Part shown: piece after piece, positions 1-5,689 of the stretch
Numbering within the stretch: the stretch's first letter is position 1
How the letters are laid out: every line of letters begins with the position of its first letter
From: Eubacteriales Family XIII. Incertae Sedis bacterium
GTDB lineage: Bacteria; Bacillota_A; Clostridia; Peptostreptococcales; Anaerovoracaceae
DNA length: 6,207 bases
Assembly: GCA_031280075.1 (NCBI GenBank)
Contig: JAITHG010000245.1
Location: forward strand, 1 to 6,207
Direction: 5' to 3'
The notes under the pieces: generated by a model
What the model saw: the letters and a program-made list of their open reading frames with translations, nothing else
Databases searched by the model: none
Told to the model about the DNA's origin: nothing
Position numbers and translations under genes: made by a program

Positions 1-88
1 CAACGCTTGCGAAACCGCGCCTTTAGGCGCAGCAGGCATCAACCCTTACAGGGTTAGTGCATACCACCACTTGAAGTGGTGGTTATGA
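1..88 (+). mobile_element. Probable right end of an IS200/IS605-family element (element body off the left edge)
   Basis: Three perfect hairpins follow one another: GCGCC-TTTA-GGCGC (17-30), AACCCT-TAC-AGGGTT (41-55) and a 9-bp stem ACCACCACT-TGA-AGTGGTGGT (63-83). IS200/IS605 elements carry subterminal hairpins in place of terminal inverted repeats. In elements encoding TnpB, the right end also encodes the structured 3' part of the guide RNA. The strong last hairpin followed by TTATG fits a right end with the transposon to the left. No tnpB core is visible because the window starts here. One frame stays open from position 2 to a TGA at 86-88, and its last residues (YHHLKWWL) are encoded by the last hairpin. 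It could be the tail of tnpB or chance. The exact junction with flanking DNA, probably near 87-90, cannot be set. The family call rests on structure only. Confidence 0.5.
11..87 (+). ncRNA. Candidate 3' scaffold of an IS605-type omega RNA (reRNA)
   Basis: Read rightward, this stretch is almost entirely hairpins: stems at 17-21/26-30, 41-46/50-55 and 63-71/75-83, with short linkers. In IS200/IS605 elements the transcript over the tnpB 3' end and right end folds like this and binds TnpB. The bases just outside the element then serve as the guide. If that holds here, the guide would be the flanking DNA starting near position 88 (ATTACCACCC...). The 5' part of the RNA is outside the window. This is an inference from fold and position; a simple transposon-end hairpin cluster with no functional RNA remains possible. 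Confidence 0.35.
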
Positions 89-127
89 TTACCACCCCGG
101 TCCGGTTTGGCTCTCTTTGCCTTGTTT

Positions 128-157
128 ATTCTATATCGTGAAAGCGCCCGGTGTCAA
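128..157 (-). promoter_or_regulatory. Candidate leftward sigma-A promoter pointing into the IS end
   Basis: On the minus strand there is a perfect TTGACA (157-152), an 18-base spacer and TAGAAT (133-128, one mismatch to TATAAT). An alternative reading is a 16-base spacer and TATAGA. Transcription would start near 121 and run left into the hairpin block at 1-88. It lies just past the operon terminator, so it would serve a separate unit. No ribosome binding site or start codon follows before the IS end, so its original gene may have been separated from it. Confidence 0.4.
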
Positions 158-171
158 CGCGTCAGGCGATC

Positions 172-201
172 AAAAAAAGCAGGCGGCAAACCCTACGCCC
201 G
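172..201 (-). terminator. Intrinsic terminator of the leftward operon
   Basis: Read leftward, CGGGCG (201-196) pairs with CGCCTG (185-180) with one G-T pair. The 10-base loop contains the regulator's stop codon. One C then precedes seven T residues (178-172). This is a Rho-independent layout with a short stem. A competing hairpin, CGCCCG/CGGGCG at 196-212, uses the same left arm. The position directly at the end of the last gene supports the call. Confidence 0.5.
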
Positions 202-780
202 GAAGGCGGGCGCGAGCGTGTCCAGGTAGTCGAGCAGGCATGCCTCGATATTATACGAACCCTCATTCAGGATCCAGGTGTAGAGGACACCCCGGACGAG
301 GACGAGCATGTAGTCGGCGATGTACTCGGCGCTGTGCCGGTGCGTGATCTGCCCGGCGGACTGCCCCTCTTCGACGATGCGGCGGAAGAGCACGTACATG
401 TGCCGGGACTTGTCGACGAACAGCCGGCTGTGCGTCTCGAACAGGAGGCGGATGTGCCCGTAGCCGCGCTCGGCGTTGAAGGCGGCGTAGTGCCGCAGGA
501 AGACGCGGATGTTGTCGAAGGCGTCCGCGTGCGTCAGCAGGGGCTCGACATCGGTCTTGAAATAGTCGTCGATCTGTGCGTAGATCTCGACGATGACATC
601 CGACTTTGCGCTGTAATAATGGTAAAACGTGCCGACGGAGACACCCGCCTTGCTGCTGATGTCCTCGATGGTGACGTTGTCGTATCCGTAGTCGTCCATC
701 AGCTTGACGGCGCTCTGAAACAGGCGCCGCTTTGTCTTGATCGCCTGGAGCTGCCTGCTTGTGACGGTTTTCTTTTTCAA
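193..780 (-). CDS. TetR/AcrR-family transcriptional regulator
   Basis: This is a 195-residue protein, the usual TetR size. The N-terminal DNA-binding domain (about residues 11-63) has the helix-turn-helix signature. TIEDISSKAGVSVGT (37-51) is followed by FYHYYSAKSDVI (52-63), the typical recognition-helix end and lysine of the family. The rest (65-195) is the variable helical ligand and dimer domain, so no ligand can be predicted. I chose the TTG at 780 because a G-run (792-787) sits six bases upstream as Shine-Dalgarno and the next codons encode KKK before the domain. An in-frame extension to an ATG at 918 would run through the tandem repeat and add low-complexity residues unlike TetR proteins. 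It is the last gene of the leftward operon, with no clear promoter of its own, so it is probably co-transcribed and autoregulatory. Whether it represses or activates is not visible. Confidence 0.88.
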   Translation of the reverse strand: MKKKTVTSRQLQAIKTKRRLFQSAVKLMDDYGYDNVTIEDISSKAGVSVGTFYHYYSAKSDVIVEIYAQIDDYFKTDVEPLLTHADAFDNIRVFLRHYAAFNAERGYGHIRLLFETHSRLFVDKSRHMYVLFRRIVEEGQSAGQITHRHSAEYIADYMLVLVRGVLYTWILNEGSYNIEACLLDYLDTLAPAFRA

Positions 781-786
781 GTCCTG

Positions 787-792
787 CCCCCC
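787..792 (-). promoter_or_regulatory. G-run ribosome binding site that supports the TTG start of the regulator
   Basis: Six G residues lie six bases before TTG (780-778). They can pair with the CCUCC of 16S rRNA with one G-U pair. This is weaker than the GGGAGG or AAGGAGG sites of the three enzyme genes, so with the TTG start the regulator is likely made at a lower level. Confidence 0.45.
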
Positions 793-844
793 TGCAGAGC
801 GGGGCACGGGACTGCCCGGAGGCAGCCCGCGCCCGCGTTCGTAC

Positions 845-951
845 CTGTGCCTGCCGACGCATGCCTGTGCCTGCCAGCGCATTCCTGCACCTGTGCTGGT
901 CTGTGCCTGCCAGCGCATGCCTGCGCCAGCGCCGGTCTGCGCCTGCCAGCG
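845..951. repeat. 36-bp tandem repeat (two full and two partial units) upstream of the regulator
   Basis: Two full 36-base units at 865-900 and 901-936 begin with the same 18 bases (CTGTGCCTGCCAGCGCAT). They differ at only a few sites later. A partial unit precedes them (845-864, with GA in place of AG) and another follows (937-951). The array fills most of the 177-base gap between the second flavoprotein and the regulator. The period is a multiple of three, so copy changes would keep frame in any overlapping reading frame. It looks like a minisatellite. It may also fold, since GCGCC and GGCGC blocks recur, and so affect read-through into the regulator. Confidence 0.8.
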
Positions 952-957
952 GCGGCG

Positions 958-2631
958 CTACTCCTCGCCCTCCGCGCATCCGCGAGGGGTCATCGTCTTG
1001 TAGTAACTGCCGGTGAGGTGGAGCGGGTTGAAGGCTTCGCGCACCTTCCACTGGTACTCCGCGATCTCCGGCTGCGGGAGCTTGCCGAAGAAGGCATCCT
1101 GCTCCTCCTGCGTGTAGTTGTAGGAGTCCGGTCTGCGCGCCTCGGCGTTCCAGCGCCCGAAGTCTGCGCCCAGCCCCTTCTCGGTCATCCACGCCTGGGT
1201 CACGTCGATGAACTCCTTCGTGCCCCGGATGGAATCCTTGTCGTAGGCATCGAAGTGGACGAAGAACTCCCAGCCCGTCGTGCCGCCGCCGCCGATGCCG
1301 GACACGGAGCCCATGTCCGAATCCCCGCCGACCGCCGCGATGGACGTGTGCTCCTGCTCCCACTTCACCTTGACCGCTGCCGCTTCCTCCATGAGGGGGG
1401 CGGCGACGAAGACGTTCGCGCTCAGCCCGAAGTTGCCCTCGTAGGAGCCGCAGAGCGTGTAGTTGTAGTTCTTCCGCCCGAGGCGCAGCAGGTAGAGCAG
1501 GACGAAGTCGTGCATGTCCTTCTCGAGCATCCACTCGGACTTGCTCGCCCCGATCTGCTCAAGGATGGCATTCAGCGCTTTTTCTTTGTAGTCGAGGTCG
1601 CGCTCCGTGATGCCGGCCATGACGAGCTGCACGTCGATCTTCATCTTGTCGTTGGCAGCCTTGATCTCCGGGTCTGCCATGACCTCGGGCAGGTCGCAGA
1701 ACTGCAGGTCGTGGTCTGTCAGGATGCGCAGCATCGCCGTCTTGATGTCGCGCCCGAACATGTTGAACTGCCGGTGCGCCAAGTAGCAGATGTCCGCCTC
1801 GTAGAGCAGGCGGAAGCCCTCCGCGTAGGCTTCCCAGGTGGGGAAGCAGATCGTGTACGTGCGGAAGTTGTCAAGACCGTCCGTGCGGTAGATCGGTGCC
1901 GTGCCGCGCGTCGGGATCCACTTCGGGCCCGGCCACGGGTGCAGGCGAATCGCGATCTTCGTGCACACGCCCATCGTGCCCGCCGTGCCCGTCCAGCCGC
2001 GGAAGATGGCGCGCGTGCTCGGTCCCGGTCCCTCGCCGCAAAACCAGTTCCCGTCGCTGCCGAGGGAGCCGGTGCGGACGAGCGAGCCATCGGGGAACAC
2101 CCACTCCGCGCCGAGCAGGTTTTCGCTGGCGATGCCCATGAAGATGGAGGTGGGGCCGAAGGCGACCCAGCCGGCCGAGCCCGCCAGCACGGAGCTGGAG
2201 CAGCCTACACCCGCGATGTTGCAGGCGTAGCCGTGCTTCATCGCCTCCACCTGCACCGTCGCGCCGATGGCGAAAGGCTCGATGACGGCGATGCCGTTCT
2301 TCGCGTCGATCTCGATGCCGTCCATGCGGATCATATCGATCTGGATGGCATAATCGCTGCCGATGTAGCCCATGGCAGCCCAGAACGTGGATGCAGCCTT
2401 GAAGTCGATCTTGTATTTGTTGCAGATCTGGATGATCTCCTGCACTTCCTCCGTGCTGCCCGGCAGGACGACTGCCTGCGGCTTCGGCGTCCTGTGGTCG
2501 AAGGGGCCGTAGTGCGCGGAGGACTGGGACGTGATGCATCGGTAGGTCTCGAGGATCGCAGGATCCTCCGAGACGTTGCGCTTCCCGACGATTTCCTCGA
2601 GCGCGCGGTATGCTTCTCTTTCAAGTGCCAT
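958..2631 (-). CDS. FAD-binding oxidoreductase, second flavoprotein of the operon (VAO/PCMH fold)
   Basis: This 557-residue protein probably uses FAD to oxidise an organic substrate. PKPQAVVLPGSTEEVQEIIQ (49-68) is the usual entry of a PCMH-type FAD domain (to about 232). GEGPGPSTRAIFRGWTGTAG (199-218) plus GVCTKIAIRLHPWPG (221-235) matches the conserved second FAD motif (GPxxxxLFxGxxGxxGV-T). The C-terminal half is the variable substrate cap, ending in FNPLHLTGSYYKTM (534-547), the family's closing motif. The stretch where the glycine-rich pyrophosphate loop should be reads STFWAAMGYIGSDYAIQIDM (81-100), without GGGT. No signal peptide or membrane segment is seen. The ATG at 2631 has GGGAGG upstream and follows the Fe-S gene by 15 bases, so the two are translated in one operon. 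The nearest known comparison is GlcD/D-lactate dehydrogenase-like enzymes, but it is divergent. The substrate is unknown. Confidence 0.8.
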   Translation of the reverse strand: MALEREAYRALEEIVGKRNVSEDPAILETYRCITSQSSAHYGPFDHRTPKPQAVVLPGSTEEVQEIIQICNKYKIDFKAASTFWAAMGYIGSDYAIQIDMIRMDGIEIDAKNGIAVIEPFAIGATVQVEAMKHGYACNIAGVGCSSSVLAGSAGWVAFGPTSIFMGIASENLLGAEWVFPDGSLVRTGSLGSDGNWFCGEGPGPSTRAIFRGWTGTAGTMGVCTKIAIRLHPWPGPKWIPTRGTAPIYRTDGLDNFRTYTICFPTWEAYAEGFRLLYEADICYLAHRQFNMFGRDIKTAMLRILTDHDLQFCDLPEVMADPEIKAANDKMKIDVQLVMAGITERDLDYKEKALNAILEQIGASKSEWMLEKDMHDFVLLYLLRLGRKNYNYTLCGSYEGNFGLSANVFVAAPLMEEAAAVKVKWEQEHTSIAAVGGDSDMGSVSGIGGGGTTGWEFFVHFDAYDKDSIRGTKEFIDVTQAWMTEKGLGADFGRWNAEARRPDSYNYTQEEQDAFFGKLPQPEIAEYQWKVREAFNPLHLTGSYYKTMTPRGCAEGEE

Positions 2632-2646
2632 TTTGCTTCCTCCCTT

Positions 2647-3933
2647 CTAAAGCGCCTGGCAGACGATGTCGATGACATCGCAGACCGCCATGTGCCCGCC
2701 GCTTTCGGACTGTGCGCCGCCGAGATTTTTCTCGCACCAAGGGCATGCCGTCACGATGCCCTCCGCGCCTGTCGCCTGCGCCTCGGTGACGCGTTCGGAG
2801 GCGACCGCGCCGGAATATTCCGGGCTGCCCACGCTGCACCCGCCGCCGGCACCGCAGCACCAGCTGTTTTCCCGGATGCGCTCCATCTCGATGAGCTTCA
2901 GCCCCGGGATGGCTGCCAAGATTTCGCGGGGCGCGTCGTAGATGCCATAGGTCCCCGCATAGCGCGGACGGGCAGGCTCCCAGGTGTGGATCTGGTTGAG
3001 GATCTTCTTCTCCCCACCGTCCCACGCGACGTATGGCTCGCCGAGCCGTCCGAGGTGGCAGGGGTCGTGGTAGGTCACGGTCATTGCGACGGGCTTCGTG
3101 AACGCCACGCGCCCATCCCTGACTAGCTCTGCGAGCAGCTCCGCCGCATGGACGACCTCGACCTCGTAGCCGAGCAGGGCGTACTGGCGCTTGAAGGCGT
3201 GGTAGCAGTCCGCGCAGGGCGTGATGACCGTCTTCACCTTCGCCGCGCCGAATGCCTTGTGTACGGCTGTGGCCTCCGCCTCGAAGGCATCTTTGAAGCC
3301 CATTTGCTTCGCCCTGCCGCCGCAGCACATGTCCGCGCCGCCCAGCGTCCCGATGTCAAGCCCCGCTTGCCCGAAGACCTGCGCCCAGGCGCGCGCCTTC
3401 TTCTGCAGCGCCTCATCGTAGGCGTATTGGCAGCCGGGGAAGAAGGCGTACTCCGCCGTCTCCTTCGTCAGATCCTTCAGCCCGAGACCGGCAGACCAGT
3501 CCCCGCGCGCCGCGCGCTTCTCGCCCGCAAGCATCGTCCGCTCTTCTGCAAGGCTGTCGATGGTGGCCTGCATGGCGGGGGATGCCTTGCCGAGTTCGAC
3601 GGCGCGCTCCTTCAGGGCGATGTTGTGCGCCAGCGGCTCGAGGTTGAAGCGCGTGAGCTTGCAGCCCACGTCGCACGCGCCGCAGGCCTGGCAGTCAAAC
3701 ACGGTCTCGACCGTCTTCCCCTCCCAGGGGGCAAGCCCGTCGAGCAGCACCTGCCCGAGCTGGAAGCGCCCGCGCGCCGAATAGGTGTTGAAGCTGTGGT
3801 ACCACACGCTGGGGCAGTTTCTGGCAAAGCGCCCGCTCTTGATCTTTTCGAATGCGACGAATTTGCAGCCAAGGCAGTTGCTGCAACGCTCCTGCATCGG
3901 CCTGAAATCCTCGAGTCTGGTTTCGATTCCCAT
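2647..3933 (-). CDS. Fe-S electron-transfer protein with two CCG domains (GlcF/HdrB-like)
   Basis: This 428-residue protein probably takes electrons from the flanking flavoproteins. An N-terminal pair of cluster motifs comes first. One is C17-x2-C20-x2-C23 with C40 followed by P. The other is C81-x2-C84-x2-C87-x3-C91, a classic 4Fe-4S set. Two cysteine-rich CCG domains follow. The first has C168, CCGG at 203-206 and C240-x2-C243. The second has C292, CCG at 359-361 and C397-x2-C400. Both keep every ligand, so they can hold the special 4Fe-4S centre known from HdrB and related proteins such as GlcF and LldE/LutA. No membrane helix is seen, so it is cytoplasmic or bound to the membrane through partners. 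The start is fixed by AAGGAGG (3947-3941), seven bases upstream. It lies 17 bases after the first flavoprotein gene. The final acceptor (quinone, ferredoxin or disulfide) is not visible. Confidence 0.88.
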   Translation of the reverse strand: MGIETRLEDFRPMQERCSNCLGCKFVAFEKIKSGRFARNCPSVWYHSFNTYSARGRFQLGQVLLDGLAPWEGKTVETVFDCQACGACDVGCKLTRFNLEPLAHNIALKERAVELGKASPAMQATIDSLAEERTMLAGEKRAARGDWSAGLGLKDLTKETAEYAFFPGCQYAYDEALQKKARAWAQVFGQAGLDIGTLGGADMCCGGRAKQMGFKDAFEAEATAVHKAFGAAKVKTVITPCADCYHAFKRQYALLGYEVEVVHAAELLAELVRDGRVAFTKPVAMTVTYHDPCHLGRLGEPYVAWDGGEKKILNQIHTWEPARPRYAGTYGIYDAPREILAAIPGLKLIEMERIRENSWCCGAGGGCSVGSPEYSGAVASERVTEAQATGAEGIVTACPWCEKNLGGAQSESGGHMAVCDVIDIVCQAL

Positions 3934-3950
3934 GGTTCTTCCTCCTTCCC

Positions 3951-5417
3951 TCAGATGCTCAGCTTGCCGGGGTTCATGATGCCGTTCGGATCGAAGATGC
4001 CCTGCATCCGGCGCAGCGCGTCATAGGACAGCGCGTCCTTGTTCAGCTGGATCTTCGCCCACTTGCCGTAGGGTCTTGAATAATATCCGCCCAGTTTGGC
4101 GACGGCGGCGCTGACCTCGTCATACAGCTTCTCCACGAGGGTGCGCTGCCGGGCGCTGTCCGGGTCATATGGGAAGGTGAACTCCATGTGGTAGCTCGTC
4201 CCCATGTGCTTGGGCTGAATGTAGACACCGATGTCGCCTGCCGGATAACCGAGCGAATGGGCGATCTCCTGCACTGCCTTCTGGAAGCAGCCCGTCTTGT
4301 CGAGCTGCGTCAGGAAGAACACGTCTTGGTGTGCGCCCGCGTAGCGGTCTTTCCAGTAGACACCTTCGCAGGTGCGGGTCGCCTCCCGGTAGAGGCGGTC
4401 GCCGGCAAGCCCGCTGACACCTTCGCGCAGGTCGAGCCCAAAACCCTGTGCTATGTCAATCAGATCGCTTGACCGCGCCTCGAAACGAACTTCGGGGATC
4501 AGCTCCCGCCCTGCTGCGCCGACGGCGCAGATCCACGGGGGAAGGATGGCTTTCAGGGATGCGATCTCCTCCGCCGTCTCCCCCACGAGGCTCGCCGCCT
4601 GGTGGCTGTTCAGGAGGAAGATCTCGTCGGGGAAGCGTGTCCAGACAGCTTTGTACACAAAGTCCTCCAGCGCGGCAAGCCCGTCCGCCCCCGCGAGGTA
4701 GAGCTGGTGCACCAGCGGCTTCACGGCGGTCTTGAGCGATGCCCAGGTGACGATGCCCATCGAGCCCTGCGCCGCCGTCAGCAGGCGGAAGTAGTCGAGC
4801 ATCCAAGGACCCATGTACTGGACCTGCCATGCCTGTTTGCCCCACTGCGTGTCGAGGTCCTTCGCCCCGCCTGCCGCCTCGCCTGTGAACATCTGGTGCC
4901 CATCGCCCCAGGTCACCTCGACGCAGCGCAGCGGATCGAAGTACGACCACTGGATCATCGGGTTGAGCCTCGGCACGTTTTCGAGGATGTCGGTCAGGAC
5001 AGACTGCCCTGCCTTCGGTTTCAGACTTCCGGCGATGACCATGTTCTCCTTCGCCAGCTCCGCGTTCAGCTGGTCGTAGGTCACGCCCGGCTGGACGACG
5101 ACCATGCGCTGCTGCCGGTTGACGTTCAGAACTTGATTCATGCCCGTCAAGTCCACCGCTACCGCCTCCGGGACGGATGGCACGCTGTCGCCGCGCAGCT
5201 TCACGCCCGTAGAGCTGACAGGGACAAGCGGCGTCTTCGCCTCATTCGCCCACTGCACAAGTGCCTGAACCTGCTCCGCGCTCTTCGGCTTCGCGACGTA
5301 CCAGGGCGCAAACCGCCTGCCAAAGCTCCGGCTCTGGGCGTAGGACGCGAGGACTTCTGGGTCGTCGGACACACCGTCTGCACCGAGTATAGCCACAAGA
5401 CTATCCTTCGTCGGCAT
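3951..5417 (-). CDS. FAD-binding oxidoreductase, GlcD-like, first gene of the operon
   Basis: This 488-residue flavoprotein has the size of GlcD (about 500). The PCMH FAD domain spans about residues 38-233. It has YVAKPKSAEQVQALVQWANE (40-59), a pyrophosphate-loop region VPVSSTGVKLRGD (65-77), VVVQPGVTYDQL (106-117) and LTAAQGSMGIVTWASLKT (213-230). The C-terminal FAD-linked oxidase domain ends in GIFDPNGIMNPGKL (473-486), the strong GlcD/D-lactate dehydrogenase signature. GlcD-type enzymes oxidise 2-hydroxy acids to 2-oxo acids. The SST in place of GGGT in the loop makes the exact substrate uncertain. I chose the ATG at 5417 because GGGAGGTG (5431-5424) sits six bases upstream. A longer in-frame start at 5531 lies inside the promoter's -35 box. 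With the Fe-S protein and second flavoprotein it makes a likely three-subunit dehydrogenase. Confidence 0.88.
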   Translation of the reverse strand: MPTKDSLVAILGADGVSDDPEVLASYAQSRSFGRRFAPWYVAKPKSAEQVQALVQWANEAKTPLVPVSSTGVKLRGDSVPSVPEAVAVDLTGMNQVLNVNRQQRMVVVQPGVTYDQLNAELAKENMVIAGSLKPKAGQSVLTDILENVPRLNPMIQWSYFDPLRCVEVTWGDGHQMFTGEAAGGAKDLDTQWGKQAWQVQYMGPWMLDYFRLLTAAQGSMGIVTWASLKTAVKPLVHQLYLAGADGLAALEDFVYKAVWTRFPDEIFLLNSHQAASLVGETAEEIASLKAILPPWICAVGAAGRELIPEVRFEARSSDLIDIAQGFGLDLREGVSGLAGDRLYREATRTCEGVYWKDRYAGAHQDVFFLTQLDKTGCFQKAVQEIAHSLGYPAGDIGVYIQPKHMGTSYHMEFTFPYDPDSARQRTLVEKLYDEVSAAVAKLGGYYSRPYGKWAKIQLNKDALSYDALRRMQGIFDPNGIMNPGKLSI

Positions 5418-5423
5418 AGGATA

Positions 5424-5431
5424 CACCTCCC
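5424..5431 (-). promoter_or_regulatory. Ribosome binding site that fixes the start of the first flavoprotein
   Basis: GGGAGGTG read leftward is an almost full anti-Shine-Dalgarno match and ends six bases before ATG 5417-5415. It decides between this start and the longer in-frame options at 5531, 5498 and 5438. Confidence 0.85.
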
Positions 5432-5478
5432 TTTCCATTGTAGAAGAAAGTAATATTAAGGGTTTTGCGGTCGTTTGC

Positions 5479-5490
5479 TGAATGGATTCA
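5479..5490. promoter_or_regulatory. Candidate operator: TGAAT-GG-ATTCA palindrome downstream of the leftward -10
   Basis: A perfect 5-bp inverted repeat with a 2-base centre lies just past the expected start of the operon transcript (near 5496). A second 8-base palindrome, AACATGTT (5494-5501), sits between it and the -10. Outer arms CTGAA (5478-5482) and TTCAG (5500-5504) are also inverted. A repressor bound here would block the operon. The TetR protein encoded at the operon's end is the obvious candidate, but no sequence evidence links it to this site. Confidence 0.4.
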
Positions 5491-5502
5491 CCAAACATGT
5501 TC

Positions 5503-5531
5503 AGTATAAATGCGGGGGGCTTTGTTGTCAA
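5503..5531 (-). promoter_or_regulatory. Consensus sigma-A promoter of the oxidoreductase operon
   Basis: Read leftward: TTGACA (5531-5526, perfect), a 17-base spacer, then TATACT (5508-5503, one mismatch). Transcription should start near 5496, giving a leader of about 80 bases to ATG 5417. A near-perfect promoter with a palindrome over the start is typical of a strongly transcribed unit kept off by a repressor. Confidence 0.8.
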
Positions 5532-5576
5532 TACAAAGCAGCCGGCAAGGGGTGCTGTTCATTCACCCCGCTCGGC

Positions 5577-5605
5577 TTGAGGGCAGAGGCGTTGTTGGGT
5601 ATAAT
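5577..5605 (+). promoter_or_regulatory. Rightward sigma-A promoter of the DUF3990 unit
   Basis: TTGAGG (5577-5582), a 17-base spacer and a perfect TATAAT (5600-5605). The transcript should start near 5612, about 78 bases before the TTG start of the DUF3990 gene. It diverges from the operon promoter, with 45 bases between the two -35 boxes. Those 45 bases hold a GGGGTG/CACCCC inverted repeat (5549-5569). Confidence 0.65.
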
Positions 5606-5652
5606 GGTTTCTGGGACGGCGCAGCAGGTGCCGGACAACAAGGAGCAAGGGT

Positions 5653-5682
5653 ATGCTGCGAAAGGCGCGGTGGCGATGGTGA
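5653..5682 (+). CDS. Nine-codon leader mini-ORF ahead of the DUF3990 gene
   Basis: AAGGAG (5640-5645) lies seven bases before an ATG, the best initiation signal in this part of the window. The ATG opens only a short frame, MLRKARWRW, ending at TGA 5680-5682. That stop is seven bases before the TTG start of the DUF3990 gene, close enough for ribosomes to restart there. It could be a leader peptide that couples or limits translation of the next gene. It could also be the remnant of a lost upstream gene, or of a start separated by a one-base shift. Nothing suggests a function for the peptide itself. Confidence 0.4.
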   Translation: MLRKARWRW

Positions 5683-5684
5683 TG
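5679..5684 (+). promoter_or_regulatory. Candidate ribosome binding site of the DUF3990 gene
   Basis: GGTGAT matches the 3' part of the AGGAGGTGAT consensus and ends five bases before TTG 5690. It overlaps the stop codon of the mini-ORF, so a ribosome finishing the mini-ORF would sit over it. Confidence 0.4.
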
Positions 5685-5689
5685 ATGAA

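Noticed and set aside
781..918. N-terminal extension of the TetR protein to an ATG at 918
   Set aside because: The 46 added residues come mainly from the tandem repeat and GC-rich spacer, TetR proteins start close to the helix-turn-helix, and the ATG lacks a good ribosome site.
845..951. Repeats as a CRISPR array
   Set aside because: The units are directly tandem with no unique spacers between them and diverge internally, so this is a minisatellite.
263..1534. A 423-residue minus-strand frame over the regulator and second flavoprotein
   Set aside because: It overlaps two genes with clear domain signatures in another frame, and its Arg/His-rich product looks like an out-of-frame translation.
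151..3126. A 991-residue open frame on the plus strand
   Set aside because: It lies antisense to three convincing genes, is rich in Arg, Ala, Val and Asp, has no family motifs, and is the usual mirror frame of GC-rich coding DNA.
3148..4026. A 292-residue plus-strand frame
   Set aside because: It is antisense to the Fe-S protein, whose cysteine motifs are all intact; there is no ribosome site or recognisable domain.
4602..5453. A 283-residue plus-strand frame
   Set aside because: It is antisense to the first flavoprotein and runs into its leader; the composition is that of a shadow frame.
5418..5531. N-terminal extension of the first flavoprotein to an ATG at 5531
   Set aside because: That ATG lies in the -35 box of the operon promoter, and GGGAGGTG is correctly spaced for the ATG at 5417.
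5549..5569. GGGGTG/CACCCC hairpin as a terminator
   Set aside because: No T-tract follows on either strand and it lies between divergent promoters; a protein-binding site or chance repeat is more likely.
5510..5689. Upstream extension of the DUF3990 frame
   Set aside because: It starts before the promoter at 5577-5605, and known family members begin just before the YHG motif.
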